Source: Thinopyrum elongatum
Lineage: Eukaryota > Streptophyta > Magnoliopsida > Poales > Poaceae
DNA: 64,000 bases
Reading direction: 5' to 3'
Assembly: GCA_011799875.1 (NCBI GenBank)
Contig: CM022301.1
Coordinates: forward strand, 87,687,667 to 87,751,666
The position numbers and the translations under genes were made by a program. Of the stretch, positions 33,473 through 46,889 are shown one piece after another. The notes below the pieces were generated by a model. That model was not told the DNA's origin. It saw only the letters and a program-made list of their open reading frames with translations, and did not search any database. Position 1 is the first letter of the stretch; each line of letters starts with the position of its first letter.

Positions 33473-35643
33473 TGTAGGAGATATGCCCTAGAGGCAATAA
33501 TAAATGTTATTATTTATCTCCGTGTTCATAATTAGGTTTATGTTCCATGCTATAACTGCTGTGGTTCCCGAGCCCGTATATCCATAAAGGCTCTGGGGAA
33601 AACCCATGTGCACGTGTGGAATAATAAACGGTAAAATGTATTCCTAGTGATGCCTCTAAGACTAGCTCAAGTGTTGCATGATGATTATGTTTTCCCAATC
33701 ATAGGCATGTCTATGCCAGCAACTTTGAGGGCACAAATGTTAGAAGAACATTTGTGTTGAATCGACCCGATTGATGTTATGCTATGAGATACATTCGTCA
33801 CAAGTTAATGGTTAATAACGCAGAGATGGTTAATGTTTGCATAATTCCTTAGACCATGAGAGTATCGAGTTTCTTCATGCTTGCTTCATGAACTTTGGGG
33901 TTTGTTAAACGTCATCCGTAAATGGGTTGCTATTACGGCGGCTTACGGGTTCATGGAAAAGTATGTCAAGTAACTTGATAGCTCAAGATTGGGATTTGCT
34001 CCTCCGGCGATGGAGAGATATCTCTGGGCCCTCTCGGTGTTACGGTATCCATCATCGTCTGGCCAGACACTTTGTGATTTGATCACGGGGATGCCGGAAC
34101 ACGGTAACGAGAAAAGAGAACAATACCGGTAATGAGGTAACTAGCATAGTGGACAAGTTGTTGATCCACGGGAATGCCAACATGTCTCACCTTGGGTATT
34201 TGTAACATATCGCGAAGCAACAGGAATAGCACACGGCAACTGGAGGTTCACTCGAATATTCATTCGTGTGGGTATAGGGGTCAATATGGGTGTCCACGGC
34301 TCCGATGCTGATCATTGATCGGAAAGTGTTCCGGTCATGTCTATACTTCACCGAACCTATAGGGTCACACGCTTAAGGGTCATCTATCTGTTGAACGCTA
34401 GACAGGGAGTCTGAGAGAAAGTCACCGAAAATGTTTCGGAGACAACGGAAGAGTTCCGAGAGAGAACACCGAAAGAGTTTCGGTAAAACCGAAAAGTTGT
34501 TTCGGAATATATTATTTGGTCAAAAAGGGTTTCGGCACCGCCTGGAAATTTTCAAAGGATGCCAGAATTGGTCTGGAAACTTCTGGGAATTTTCGGAGAG
34601 AAAAACCGGAAATGTTCCGAAACTGCCGTAACCGTTGTTAATGCTTTCCGCTGATGAAAACCACCGCATCGAAAATGTTTCGGATCATGCCCAGAATAAT
34701 TTTAGAGGGTGCCGGAAATGTTCTGGGACTTTTTGGAATTTTTCAGAAAAAGTTTCGCGGAAAACATCTTGTCTCAGCGCGAGGGGACAAGATCCCACGA
34801 ATCGGGGGTTGCATGTTTGGTGGCTTTTTGTCTAGGGAGCATGCATGTTTCATGGAGACATGTTGGTGGCTTGTTGGGGGGGCCCTCCCCCATGGGGAGA
34901 CAAGGTGTGGGCCGGCCCAAGGGCTGCCATGGTGGTGTCCCCTTGGTGCCCCCCTTGTGTTACCATTATGCCCTTTCATGTGTGACATAAAGCTTGGGTA
35001 TTTTGGTATTTCAACATCCCACCCCACCCCTTGCCTTGGCCTATAAAAGGAGGAGAAGGGGCTGCCATTCTCCCCATCCCTTGCTCTCATACACATGCCA
35101 AGATGTTATCTGGCTTCTCTCTCCCTCCCACGAAAAGAGTTTCGTAGAGCCGAAAGGTTGTCTGGGTTCCGGCAGGAACTAGTTCCGGACGGCGAAGCCC
35201 TGCCGGATAGGTGACACCGTATGTGTGCAACTCTGTAGAGAGGTCGTAGTTTCGATCTTAGTGCCCGAGGGGCTGTTCGAGAGTGCCTCCCGAAGGGCTG
35301 TCCAAGTGACGGTCCGAGTTCTGTGAGTCCTCCCGAAGGGCTGTCCGAGTGACCATTCGAGTTTCGAAGGTCCTCCCGAAGGGCTGTCCGCGACATCGTC
35401 CGGGGGACTGTTCGACCGCCTCCCGGAGGGCTGTCCGAAGGGAAGACGAGGGTATACATCCTCGCGGTTGGGAGGTTGTAAATCCTAGCTGCGGGGATCT
35501 GCACCGCCGATCGTCATCGACTCTACTTCCGCTGCGCTACGAGTCGGTAACGAACATGATCAAACCTTGTATGCAGTCTCCATAGTGGTCCTGGGCTGGT
35601 GCGTAGGGCGGAAAAATTTTGTTTTCTGCTGCGTTACCCTACA
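33473..35643 (+). repeat. 5' LTR of element D
   Basis: 2,171 bp. TATA box 'tataaaag' at 35,042-35,049, then 'ggcgaagccctgccgg' (about 35,193) and five direct repeats of 'gaagggctgtcc' spaced mostly 43-45 bp (35,267-35,440). Confidence 0.92.
35042..35049 (+). promoter_or_regulatory. TATA box in 5' LTR of element D
   Basis: TATAAAAG within GC-rich 'ggcctataaaaggaggag'. An identical box lies in the 3' LTR at 42,515. The position, about 600 bp before the LTR end, fits the U3/R border of Triticeae Copia LTRs. Confidence 0.65.
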
Positions 35644-35644
35644 G

Positions 35645-35658
35645 TGGCATCATGAGCC
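35645..35658 (+). promoter_or_regulatory. Altered primer-binding site of element D
   Basis: TGGCATCATGAGCC directly after the LTR resembles the initiator-Met tRNA site TGGTATCAGAGCC, with one substitution and one inserted T. Confidence 0.6.
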
Positions 35659-35659
35659 G

Positions 35660-38230
35660 TGCTATGCGTAGATGCAGGTTGCGATCTAGAATACATAGAG
35701 ATGTATGGGTGTTGCACAATATAATTAGGTAGTAGATGAGTTCTATTACTGAAAATTATTTGTGCGGGTAGCAGATGAAATCTGTTACCCAATGTTCTTG
35801 TTGCTTCCCTGGAATTTGCATATTTCTGATCTTGATAACAGTATGGTGGAGTTTCAAAGTTCTGGCAATCCGCGATCCTGATTGATCAACGAAGTGCTAA
35901 CAGTTCATTGAATTCCATCGTAGTTAAAAGGAAAGATGAAATTTCGCAGACAAAAGGGCAATGCAGATATGATCTGCACGGGGGTCATGCGTATGACGAA
36001 GTTTAGTATGGGGCTCAAGATTTTATTATCTCGGTTTTCATACACCCTGGAAAGTTAATCTAGCGACTTGAATTATCATACTTGATGATGGACGTTGGTA
36101 GCTTCGGTTTGTTTCGAAACCTTAGAAGCCACGTAAAACAAGTTTTTGCATGAACCGATTAGAGGCGTCTAACTTGGTTTTGCAGGAGGGTTTGCATGTG
36201 CATATGATGTGGTATAGCAGTGCTCATAATAATTTGATTATGTATGAGATGACTATATAATGTAAATTTATTGACCTGCGTGTCATGATTCGGCATGATG
36301 GCTGGAGCCATATGATTGCACTTTAAATGACCTACGTGTCAACCTTGTTGTAATGCATTATTTTATTAGCTATAGAGATAGCAATATTATCTGGTGCATC
36401 GACAAGGTGGTGGCAATCTTCGCAAAGGTGAACACCGACGCGAATGCCGAAGACGAAGAAATACAAGACTTCTCCGTCAGAAAGGGCTATACCATATCAT
36501 GCTATTATGAATTGCCTGAGATGTTTATCCCTTATGTTGCACCCTTCTTGATTGCGCGGTAGTCGCTTTTATTAGGGTGATCTCTCACAAAAATATCAAG
36601 TAGTTAGTGTTCTCCCAAGGGTAGCACCGTCACGGCACCTAACTTTTCGGGGCATCACATGGACACATGGGTGCGAACGATTAGGGAAGTGTGAGGCGGG
36701 TGAGTTGAGACCTCGCAGCAAGATCACTTGGTTGTCTTGATGTTCTGGAGGAGCGTCCTGAGCTCGGAACACACCCATCGAAAGATGAACAAGAGTCACA
36801 TAGAGATGTGATTGGCAAGTTGGCCTACCGATTGCAATTTTCGTCACTTGAGATGGACACATCCTTGGCGTTGAATTGTAATATGGATCTTGAATCGCTC
36901 ACAATCAATTATGAGAGATATTGATTAGAGTGGGAGAGCACTGTTGAATTAACTTGTTTAATTCTCAGTGCAATTAATTTTGAACACTGTCTAAGTGTGA
37001 TTTGCATAATAGTTGTAGAATAATGGCTCGCATTTCCACCTTCCCTATTAAAATTGAATAGCTGTTAAATATCTGGTTAAATCTTTACGGTTGGTAACGT
37101 AATGTGAGGATTGTCCTCCAGAGTGCCGAGAAGGACTTTGTCCTATCGCATACTTTCGGTATTCTCTCGCTTATGCTATGGATCATGTGACTCTCGTCCT
37201 TCGATCCAAAAGCTAGAATTCCGTTTCAGTCAAGTGCAATATGTTTGCTTCCATCAGACCTGAACTTCGAAAGTTTGGATAGTTATGTGATATTCATGGA
37301 ATCTGAAAATCATTTTCAGAGACAGACAAAGGCTAAAAGATATGAGATATCCAAAGCAATGTTTGTTTGCAAACTATTAGTAAAGGAGTTTACTATGCAT
37401 TAGACTGATAAGAGAGGGATCCAGTAGAACGCCTGTCATATGATGAAAAGTGAATAAAACAACAACTTAAAGAGAAAGGAAGTGTCCGAAGGGTGTTAGT
37501 GTGACTTACACACCTAGGAAGTCCGGGGCTAACGCCACTCTTAAGTTGGGTGCTTCTTCTGGAAGTAGGAGAAATACTAAAAGTTAAACTGTTAGAAGTA
37601 TAAAGGCAGAAAGAAAGAAGACTGGAATATCCAGCTCATGTATGAATGTCATACAAGTTTTTGATGTATAGAAGGCTGGTCAAAGATATAGTTCTTTGGA
37701 ATTATGGTTAAACATGTTAATCACTAATTCTTGGGTATTGTGAGACAATCACAAAGATACCCGCTCGATTGCATTCTGTTGCAACTCGATGTAAGAACTA
37801 CTATGGCCTGAAAGACTAGCCAGGAATGAGGTTGAGATACACACATGGAGCATAGTAAATGTTACTATACCTTCCATCGGTGTATTACCTATGTATTTAC
37901 CTTCATAATTCATTTTAGAGTTTCACACTCTAGCCCTTTGCATAAGGTATCTTGCAAGAAGGTTGTTCATAAGAGAACTTTTGATGTTCGGTGTTATGAA
38001 TAACATAAGGGCCATACTTTCATTATGAATGAGATGTATGTTATGAATATTGATATTAATATATTACCTCTGTTTTTACTTTCATAATTCAGTTTAGAGT
38101 TTCATACACTCTAGCCCGTTGCACAATGTTTGTTGCAAAAGGGTTGTTCATAGAAGAACAATTGTTGTTCAGTATTATGAATAACATGAAGGGCCATGCT
38201 TCCATCCAGATGGGATGTATGTTATGAATA
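35660..38230 (+). other. Element D leader and decayed gag region
   Basis: No usable ORF. The sequence resembles a Copia leader ('gatgcaggttgcgatctagaatacat', similar to the leader of B at about 45,065). At 38,040-38,230 there is a ~190 bp direct repeat of 37,860-38,045: 'tttcataattcattttagagtttcacactctagccctttgcataag' versus 'tttcataattcagtttagagtttcatacactctagcccgttgcaca'. Confidence 0.5.
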
Positions 38231-38249
38231 TTGATAGTAATATGATACA

Positions 38250-40745
38250 CCCATAACGCTGACGCTAAATGTCGTAAGACTAAGAGAATACCACATAAGT
38301 GTGGCACTACATTTGGTCACATTGGAGAAACCCGCATGGAAAATTCCATTATGATGGATTTTTAAGTCGTTTGATTTTGAATCATCTGACACTTGCAACT
38401 TTCCTCCGAAAAGTGAAGTGACTGAAATACCGTTCACAGGCCATAAGGAACGAGCAACAAACTTATTGGTGATCATACATTTTGATGTGTGTAGTTCAAT
38501 AAATGTTGTTGCAAGTAGTGGATTTATCTATCTTCAGAAGTGACTCAAGTAGATATATGGATATTTACTTGATGAGACGTAAGTCTGGATCTTTTGAAAT
38601 CATTCGAAAGGTTTTTCAAAAATGAAGTAGAAGTTATTGTAACAAGAAAATTATGTTTCTACAATTCGATTGCAGAAAGAAATATTTGAGTTACAAGTTT
38701 AGCGAATGTCTGATGAGTTGTGAAAGGGGTTTCATAACTTGCACCTCCCGGAACACCACTGCAAGTGGAAAGTCCATGAAGATGTAGTCGAACCATTTAT
38801 GAGATGGTAAGATCAAAGATGACATAAATAAATTTGCCATTATCCCTTTTAAAAGGTGATGCTTTAGAGACTGTGGCTTTTACACTGAAAAGAGTTCCAT
38901 CAGGTCTGTTGAAATGACACCATGGTATGGTACGCCCAACCATGCTATATCTTTTCTTAACATTTGGAATATGGGGCTTGTGTAAAAGGTTACAGACCTA
39001 TTCCAAATCAGACAAGTGCTACTTTGTAGGTTATCCCAAAATGTTGGGTATTCCTCCCTCACTATACCGAGGCAAATAGGTTTGCCACAAAGAACGGTAT
39101 GCTTTTTGAAGAAAATGGTTCTTTCAAAAAGGTGAGTGGGAGAATAATGCAACTCGACGAGATAACCAGTATCTCCGTCATCAGGTCAAAGGAAAGAGAC
39201 CTTGGAAGTAATTCCAGAGTTTCCTACTGCGACTGATACGGAAGTCTCTACAATAAAATGTATGGACTTCGGTCGAACTTGCAGCTGAACCATGTAGGCA
39301 AGGCTCGTGCAAACCTCTCAGGTGCACAAATGAGATATTGTTGTTAGACAACAGTATACCTACGATACACAAGGAAGTGTTGATGGGCCCTGACTCCGGA
39401 ATTGGCTAAATGCCAATACAATCCGAGATAGTTTCCATATAAGTGATTCAAGATTAAAACCTTGATACACCTTTCGGAAGACTTAGAGTCTGACGAATAT
39501 TTATGGAACTATAACTGATACGAATAAAAATGTTTTATCCATAAAGCTCGACTTGTTGCAATATAACAAGTTCAAGGAGTTGACTACGATGAGGTTGTTT
39601 CATCGCAGCGATGCTTAAAGTCGGTTCGGGTTGAACTAGCAATTAATACATATTTCAGTCATGAGATATGAAATATGGATGACAATAGGATTTCCATATA
39701 ATGGAAATAAAACCAAGGACTTGCATGTGTTACAGTCCAAGGTATTTTGTCAGTCCAGAGGATGCTAGTAAGTATGCAAACTTCAGAGTTCCAGCGATGG
39801 ACAGAAGAGAGCAAAGTGGAGTTGGAATCTTCGTGTTTTGATGAAATGGTCAAAAAGGGTTTTGACTTCATCAATGGGTAACGAAGATACTTGTAATTCA
39901 AGAAAGTAAGTGGGAGCATAATAACATTTCTAAAAACCTTGTGTGCTTGACACATTGTTAATTGGAATTAAAATTCTTGACACGAATTAGGACTTCATTT
40001 GAAAATAGTTTTTCAATGAAGTGCTTGGGCTAAATAGCCTTTATATTAGGCATGATGATCTATGGAGATAGATTTACCTAATAGGGCTAAGCAAAGATAC
40101 ATATTGACAAGATGCTAAAACCTTTTAGCATTAAAAACGTCAAGGAGTGATTCTTGCCGAAGTCACATGGAAAGAGTTTTTGCAAGACTCGGTGTCCCAA
40201 AACACTGATGAGCAAAATACATGATGGAGATTCCACACACTCTTGTGTTTGGATTAATCATGTATTCCATGGTATGTAAAAACAACCAGATATGTCCAAT
40301 ACTCCCAAAGTTGTTGCGAGTATAGATACCAAAGTGATCAAAAGTACTGATCATGGGACAACAGTGAAAAAGGGTCATTGAGTACTATAGTAGCACTGAT
40401 GACATGTATTCTCGCAAGCAGAGATCATGAAGAGTTCATTGTAAAAGGTTACATCGATACAGTCTTCATCCATGCTCCAAGCGATTTTCGATTTAAGTTA
40501 AGGGTTTTGTGCAATACACAATATGGTGGCACGGTAGTTGGAAATTGTTCCAAACAAGTTACTGTGGCGAATTCTATAACAGAGGCGAAGTATGTTGCCG
40601 CTTTTAAAAGCGACAAAGAAGATGTTGAATCATATAGTTCATTCATGAACTTAGTATGGTTCCAAGATGGCTTTTGTCAATGGGACACTACTGCAGATAG
40701 TTGCTCCATAACTCAGTCTGAGAAATCCAGGTTCGACCTGTGATT
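38250..40745 (+). pseudogene. Element D pol remnant, heavily decayed
   Basis: Fragments in Copia order: integrase-like 'gtgtggcactacatttggtcacattgg' (near WHCxLGHI) at about 38,299, 'ggatatttacttgatgagacgtaagtctgg' (near GYIYLMKHKSE) at about 38,558, RT-like 'caaggagttgactacgatgagg' at about 39,573, and RNase H-like GYIDTVF and ITEAKYVAA at about 40,448-40,600. Every domain is broken by several frameshifts and stops, and catalytic motifs are lost. Decay is far greater than the divergence of the two LTRs. Confidence 0.8.
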
Positions 40746-40955
40746 CACATACATACAAAGCCAAGTCCACACAAAATATGAATTTTGTGAAAGCGTGAAA
40801 ACGTGAGGATATGCAAAGATACACACGGAGCTGAAGTCGTCAGATCTGTTGGACATCAGGCTATACCACAAGCGAAGCATATTTACACCGGTGTGCCACA
40901 GGTGTGAAGTGCATTAGCATTAACTAGATTATTGACTCTAGTGCAAGTGGGAGTC

Positions 40956-43116
40956 TGTAGGAGATATGCCCTGGAGGTTATTATTTATCTCCGTGTTCAT
41001 AATTAGGTTTATGTTCCATGCTATAACTGCTGTGGTTCCCGAGCCCGTATATCCATAAAGGCTCTGGGGAAAACCCATGTGCACGTGTGGAATAATAAAC
41101 GGTAAAATGTATTCCTAGTGATGCCTCTAAGACTAGCTCAAGTGTTGCATGATGATTATGTTTTCCCAATCATAGGCATGTCTATGCCAGCAACTTTGAG
41201 GGCACAAATGTTAGAAGAACATTTGTGTTGAATCGACCCGATTGATGTTATGCTATGAGATACATTCGTCACAAGTTAATGGTTAATAACGCAGAGATGG
41301 TTAATGTTTGCATAATTCCTTAGACCATGAGAGTATCAAGTTTCTTCATGCTTGCTTCATGAACTTTGGGGTTTGTTAAACATCATCCGTAAATGGGTGG
41401 CTATTACGGCGGCTTACGGGTTCATGGAAAAGTATGTCAAGTAACTTGATAGCTCAAGATTGGGATTTGCTCCTCCGGCGATGGAGAGATATCTCTGGGC
41501 CCTCTCGGTGTTACGGTATCCATCATCGTCTGGCCAGACACTTTGTGATTTGATCACGGGGATGCCGGAACACGGTAACGAGAAAAGAGAACAATACCGG
41601 TAACGAGGTAACTAGCATAGTGGACAAGTTGTTGATCCACGGGAATGCCAACATGTCTCACCTTGGGTATTTGTAACATATCGCGAAGCAACAGGAATAG
41701 CACACGGCAACTGGAGGTTCACTCGAATATTCATTCGTGTGGGTATAGGGGTCAATATGGGTGTCCACGGCTCCGATGCTGATCATTAATCGGAAAGTGT
41801 TCCGGTCATGTCTATACTTCACCGAACCTATAGGGTCACACGCTTAAGGGTCATCTATCTGTTGAACGCTAGACAGGGAGTCTGAGAGAAAGTCACCGAA
41901 AATGTTTCGGAGACAACGGAAGAGTTCCGAGAGAGAGAACACCGAAAGAGTTTCGGTAAAACCGAAAAGTTGTTTCGGAATATATTATTTGGTCAAAAAG
42001 GGTTTCGGCACCGCCTGGAAATTTTCAGAGGATGCCAGAATTGGTCTGGGAACTTCTGGGAATTTTCGGAGAGAAAAACCGGAAATGTTCCGAAACTGCC
42101 GTAACCGCTGTTAATGCTTTCCGCTGATGAAAACCACCGCATCGAAAATGTTTCGGATCATGCCCAGAATAATTTTAGAGGGTGCCGGAAATGTTCTGGG
42201 ACTTTTTGGAATTTTTCAGAAAAAGTTTCGCGGAAAACATCTTGTCTCAGCGCGAGGGGACAAGATCCCATGAATCGGGGGTTGCATGTTTGGTGGCTTT
42301 TTGTCTAGGGAGCATGCATGTTTCATGGAGACATGTTGGTGGCTTGTTGGGGGGGCCCTCCCCCATGGGGAGACAAGGTGTGGGCCGGCCCAAGGGCTGC
42401 CATGGTGGTGTCCCCTTGGTGCCCCCCTTGTGTTACCATTATGCCCTTTCATGTGTGACATAAAGCTTGGGTATTTTGGTATTTCAACATCCCACCCCAC
42501 CCCTTGCCTTGGCCTATAAAAGGAGGAGAAGGGGCTGCCATTCTCCCCATCCCTTGCTCTCATACACATGCCAAGATGTTATCTGGCTTCTCTCTCCCTC
42601 CCACGAAAAGAGTTTCGTAGAGCCGAAAGGTTGTCTGGGTTCCGGCAGGAACTAGTTCCGGACGGCGAAGCCCTGCCGGATAGGTGACACCGTATGTGTG
42701 CAACTCTGTAGAGAGGTCGTAGTTTCGATCTTAGTGCCCGAGGGGCTGTTCGAGAGTGCCTCCCGAAGGGCTGTCCAAGTGACGGTCCGAGTTCTGTGAG
42801 TCCTCCCGAAGGGCTGTCCGAGTGACCATTCGAGTTTCGAAGGTCCTCCCGAAGGGCTGTCCGCGACATCGTCCGGGGGACTGTTCGACCGCCTCCCGGA
42901 GGGCTGTCCGAAGGGAAGACGAGGGTATACATCCTCGCGGTTGGGAGGTTGTAAATCCTAGCTGCGGGGATCTGCACCGCCGATCGTCATCGACTCTACT
43001 TCCGCTGCGCTACGAGTCGGTAACGAACATGATCAAACCTTGTATGCAGTCTCCATAGTGGTCCTGGGCTGGTGCGTAGGGCGGAAAATTTTTGTTTTCT
43101 GCTGCGTTACCCTACA
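40956..43116 (+). repeat. 3' LTR of element D
   Basis: 2,161 bp, nearly identical to 33,473-35,643. It lacks 12 bp of 'caataataaatg' near its start. Confidence 0.93.
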
Positions 43117-43121
43117 AGTAA

Positions 43122-43300
43122 CTCTTCAACTCATACATTATTTAATTTCCCTTCATGCTTACCGAAGGATTAATGCTATGATAATTGCTATGATCTCGTT
43201 GATTCTTTTGAAATATCCCTTTTGATCTTATGCTTATGGAGATGAACTTGCTATAGTTCCTTATGATAAGAATGAAATTGTTGCTATTGCACCCACACAT
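43122..43300 (+). other. Element C interior between D and B
   Basis: 179 bp of element C's ORF region. Reading from the D junction continues the C frame (SNSSTHTLFNFPSCLPKD), then a stop. The distal part, AYGDELAIVPYDKNEIVAIA, is in the frame that continues beyond B at 52,034. Confidence 0.75.
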
Positions 43301-45044
43301 TGAAGGAAATATGCCCTAGAGGCAATAATAAAGTTGTTATTTATATTTCCTTATATCATGATAAATGTTTATTATTCATGCTAGAATTGTATTAACCGGA
43401 AACTTAGTACATGTGTGAATACATAGACAAAACAGAGTTTCCCTATTATGCCTCTACTTGACTAGCTCATTCATCAAAGATGGTTAAAGTTTCCTGACCA
43501 TAGACATGTGTTGTCATTTGACGAATGGGATCACATCATTAGAGAATGATGTGATGGACAAGACCCATCCGTTAGCTTAGCATAATGATCGTTAAGTTTT
43601 ATTGCTATTGCTTTCTTCATGACTTATACATATTCCTCTAACTATGAGATTATGCAACTCCCGAATACCGGAGGAACACCTTGTGTGCTATCAAACGTCA
43701 AAACATAACTGGGTGATTATAAAGATGCTCTATAGGTGTCTCCAAAGGTGTTTGTTGGGTTAGCATAGATCGAGATTAGGATTTGTCACTCCGAGTATCG
43801 GAGAGGTATCTCTGGGCCCTCTCGGTAATGCACATCACTAGAAGCCTTGCAAGCAATGTGACTAATGAGTTAGTTACGGGATGATGCATTACGGAATGAG
43901 TAAAGAGACTTGCCAGTAACGAGATTGAACTAGGTATGAAGATACCGATGATCGAATCTCGGGCAAGTAACATACCGATGACAAAGGGAATGACGTATGT
44001 TGTCGTGCGGTTTGACCGATAAAGATCTTCGTAGAATATGTAGGAACCAATATGAGCATCCAGGTTCCGCTATTGGTTATTGACCGGAGATGTGTCTAGG
44101 TCATGTCTACATAGTTCTCGAACCCGTAGGGTCCGCACGCTTAACGTTCGATGATGATTTGTATTATGAGTTATGTGTTTTGGTGACCGAAGATTGTTCG
44201 GAGTCCCGGATGAGATCACAGACATGACGAGGAGTCTCGAAATGGTCGAGAGGTAAAGATTGATATATTGTAAGGTGATATTCGGACACCGGAATAGTTC
44301 CGGATCGTTTCGGGTATTTTTCAGAGTACCGGGAGGTTACCGGAACCCCCGGGAGAGGTAATGGGCCTCATGGGCCATAGGGGAGAGAGAGGGGACAGCC
44401 CACAAGGGTGGCCGTGCAGCCCCCCATGGGAGTCTGAATTGGACCAGGGAGGGGGCGGCGCCCCCCTTTCCCTCTCCTACTCCCTCTCCCTTTCCCCCTT
44501 TCCCACACCGGAAAAGGAAGGGGGAATCCTACTAGAACTAGGAGTCCTAGTAGGACTCCCCACACTTGGCACGCCCCTAGGGGGCCGGCCTCCTCCCTCT
44601 CCCTCCTTTATATACGGGCGGGGGGCGCCTCCAAGGAAACAACAAGCATTGTTAGCCGTGTGCGGCGCCCCCCTCCACCGTTTACTCCTCCGGTCATATT
44701 GTCGTAGTGGTTAGGCGAAGCCCTGCGCGGATCACATCACCATCACCGTCACCACGCCGTCGTGCTGAAGAAACTCTCCCTCGACCTTCTGCTGGATCAA
44801 GAGTTCGAGGGACGTCATCGAGCTGAATGTGTGCTGAACTCGGAGGTGCCGTACGTTCGGTGCTTGATCGGTTGGATCTCGAAGACGTTCGACTACATCA
44901 ACCGCGTTAAGCTAACGCTTCCGCTTCCGCTTTTGGTCTACGAGAGTACGTGGAAATACTCTCCCCCTCTTGTTGCTATGCATCTCCTAGATAGATCTTG
45001 CGTGAGCGTAGGAAATTTTTTGAAATTGCATGCTACGTCCTCAA
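43301..45044 (+). repeat. 5' LTR of Copia B
   Basis: About 1,744 bp. TATA-like 'tttatatac' at about 44,607 in 'cctccctcctttatatacgg', followed by 'gcgaagccctgcgcgg' at about 44,716. The end 'cctcaa' lacks the terminal CA seen in the 3' LTR. Confidence 0.92.
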
Positions 45045-45047
45045 TAG

Positions 45048-45060
45048 TGGTATCAGAGCC
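45048..45060 (+). promoter_or_regulatory. Primer-binding site of Copia B (initiator Met tRNA)
   Basis: TGGTATCAGAGCC, the standard Copia minus-strand primer site, three bases after the LTR end. Element A has lost this site. Confidence 0.92.
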
Positions 45061-46268
45061 AGGTCTATGCGTAGATGATTTGCATGAGTAGAACACAAAG
45101 AGTTGTGGGCCATGATAGTCATACTGCTTACCACCAACGTCTTATTTTGATTCGGCGGTATTGTTGGATGAAGCGGCCCGGACCAACCTTACATGACCGT
45201 GTTCATGAGACCGGTTCCACCGATAGACATGCAACTTGTTGCATAAAGGTGGCTGGCGGGTGTCTGTTTCTCCAACTTTAGTTGAATCGAATTTGACTAC
45301 GGCCCGTCCTTGTTGAAGGTTAAAACAGCAAACTTGACGAAACATCGTTGTGGTTTTGATGCGTAGGTAAGAACGGTTCTTGCTAGAAGCTCGTAGCAGC
45401 CACGTAAAACTTGCAACAACAAAGTAGAGGACATCCAACTTGGTTTTGCAGGGCATGTTGTGATGTGATATGGTCAACACATGATGTGATATACGTTATT
45501 GTATGAGATGATCATGTTTTATAAAAGTTATCGGCAACTGGCAGGAGCCTTATGGCTGTCGCTTTATTTTATGAAATGCAATCGCCATGTAATTCCTTTA
45601 CTTTATCACTATGCGTTAGCGATAGTTGTAGAAGCAATAGTTGGCGAGACGACAACGACGCTACGATGGAGATCAAGGTGTCAAGCCGGTGACGATGGAG
45701 ATCATGACGGTGCTTTGGAGATGGAGATCAAAGGCACAAGATGATGATGGCCATATCATGTCACATATTTTGATTGCATGTGATGTTTATCTTTTATGCA
45801 TCTTATTTTGCTTAGTACGGCGGTAGCATTATAAGATGATCCCTCACTAAATTTCAAGGTATAAGTGTTCTCCCTAAGTATGCACCGTTGCAACAGTTCG
45901 TTGTGCCGAGACACCACGTGATGATCGGGTGTGATAAGCTCTACGTTCACATACAACGTGCACATGCGGAATACTCGAGTTAAACTTAACGAGCCTAGCA
46001 TATGCAAATATGGCCTCGGAACACTGAGACCGAAAGGTCGAACATGAATCATATAGTAGATATGATCAACATAGAGATGTTCACCATTGAAAACTACTCC
46101 ATCTCACGTGATGATCAGACATGGTTTAGTTGATATGGATCACGTGATCATTTAGATGACTAGAGGGATGTCTTTCTAAGTGGGAGTTCTTAAGTAATAT
46201 GATTAATTGAACTTTAATTTATCATGAACTTAGTCCTGATAGTTTTTGCATATCTATGTAGTAGATCA

Positions 46269-46883
46269 ATGGTTCGTGCTACCGTTCCCTTGAATTTTAA
46301 TGCGTTCCTAGAGAAAGCTAAGTTGAAAGATGCTGGTAGCAACTACACGGACTGGGTCCGTAACTTGAGGATTATCCTCATTGCTGCACAGAAGTATTAT
46401 GTCCTTGATGCACCGCTAGGTGAAAGGCCTGCTGCAGGAGCAGATGCTGATGTTATGAACGTCTGGCAAGCTCGATCTGATGACTACTCGATAGTTCAGT
46501 GTGCCATGCTTTACGGCTTAGAATCGGGACTTCAAAGATGTTTTGAACGTCATGGAGCATATGAGATGTTCCCGGAATTGAAGTTAATATTTCAAGCAAA
46601 TGCCCGAGTTGAGAGATATGAAGTCTCCAACAAGTTCTATAGCTGCAAGATGGAGGAGAACAGTTCTGTTAGTGAACACATACTCAGAATGTCTGGGTAC
46701 CATAACCACTTAACTCAGCTGGGAGTTAATCTTCCGGATGATAGTGTTATTGATAGAGTTCTTCAATCACTGCCACCAAGCTATAAAGGCTTCGCGATGA
46801 ACTATAATATGCATGGGATGGAGAAGACTATTCCCGAGCTCTTCGCTATGCTCAAAGCAGCGGAGGTAGAAATCAAGAAATAG
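46269..46883 (+). pseudogene. Copia B gag, N-terminal and capsid region
   Basis: Starts MVRATVPLNFNAFLEKAKLK, followed by YTDWVRNLRIILIAA, the retrotransposon gag (UBN2/DUF4219-like) N-terminus, then the capsid core with HILRMSGYHNHLTQLGVN. It ends at TAG 46,881-46,883 where element A has GAG (Glu), so a single substitution truncates it before the nucleocapsid part. I prefer ATG 46,269 over the upstream in-frame ATG at 46,224 because the family starts there. Confidence 0.9.
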
Positions 46884-46889
46884 CATCAA

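Larger units (their letters stand above)
33473..43116 (+). mobile_element. Element D: Copia-type, nearly identical LTRs, decayed interior
   Basis: LTRs 33,473-35,643 and 40,956-43,116 start TGTAGGAGATATGCCCTAGA or a variant and end GCGTTACCCTACA. The target duplication AGTAA is at 33,468-33,472 and 43,117-43,121. By eye the LTRs differ by about 11 substitutions and two small indels (12 bp and 2 bp) over ~2.16 kb. The interior (35,644-40,955) has no long ORF but keeps traces of Copia pol in order. The polypurine tract AGTGCAAGTGGGAGTC is the same as in A and B. The start and tract relate it to the Angela group. Confidence 0.93.

Noticed and set aside
36353..36562. 69-codon ORF in element D as a gene
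   Set aside because: No resemblance to Copia gag or any family, and the surrounding leader/gag region of D is decayed.
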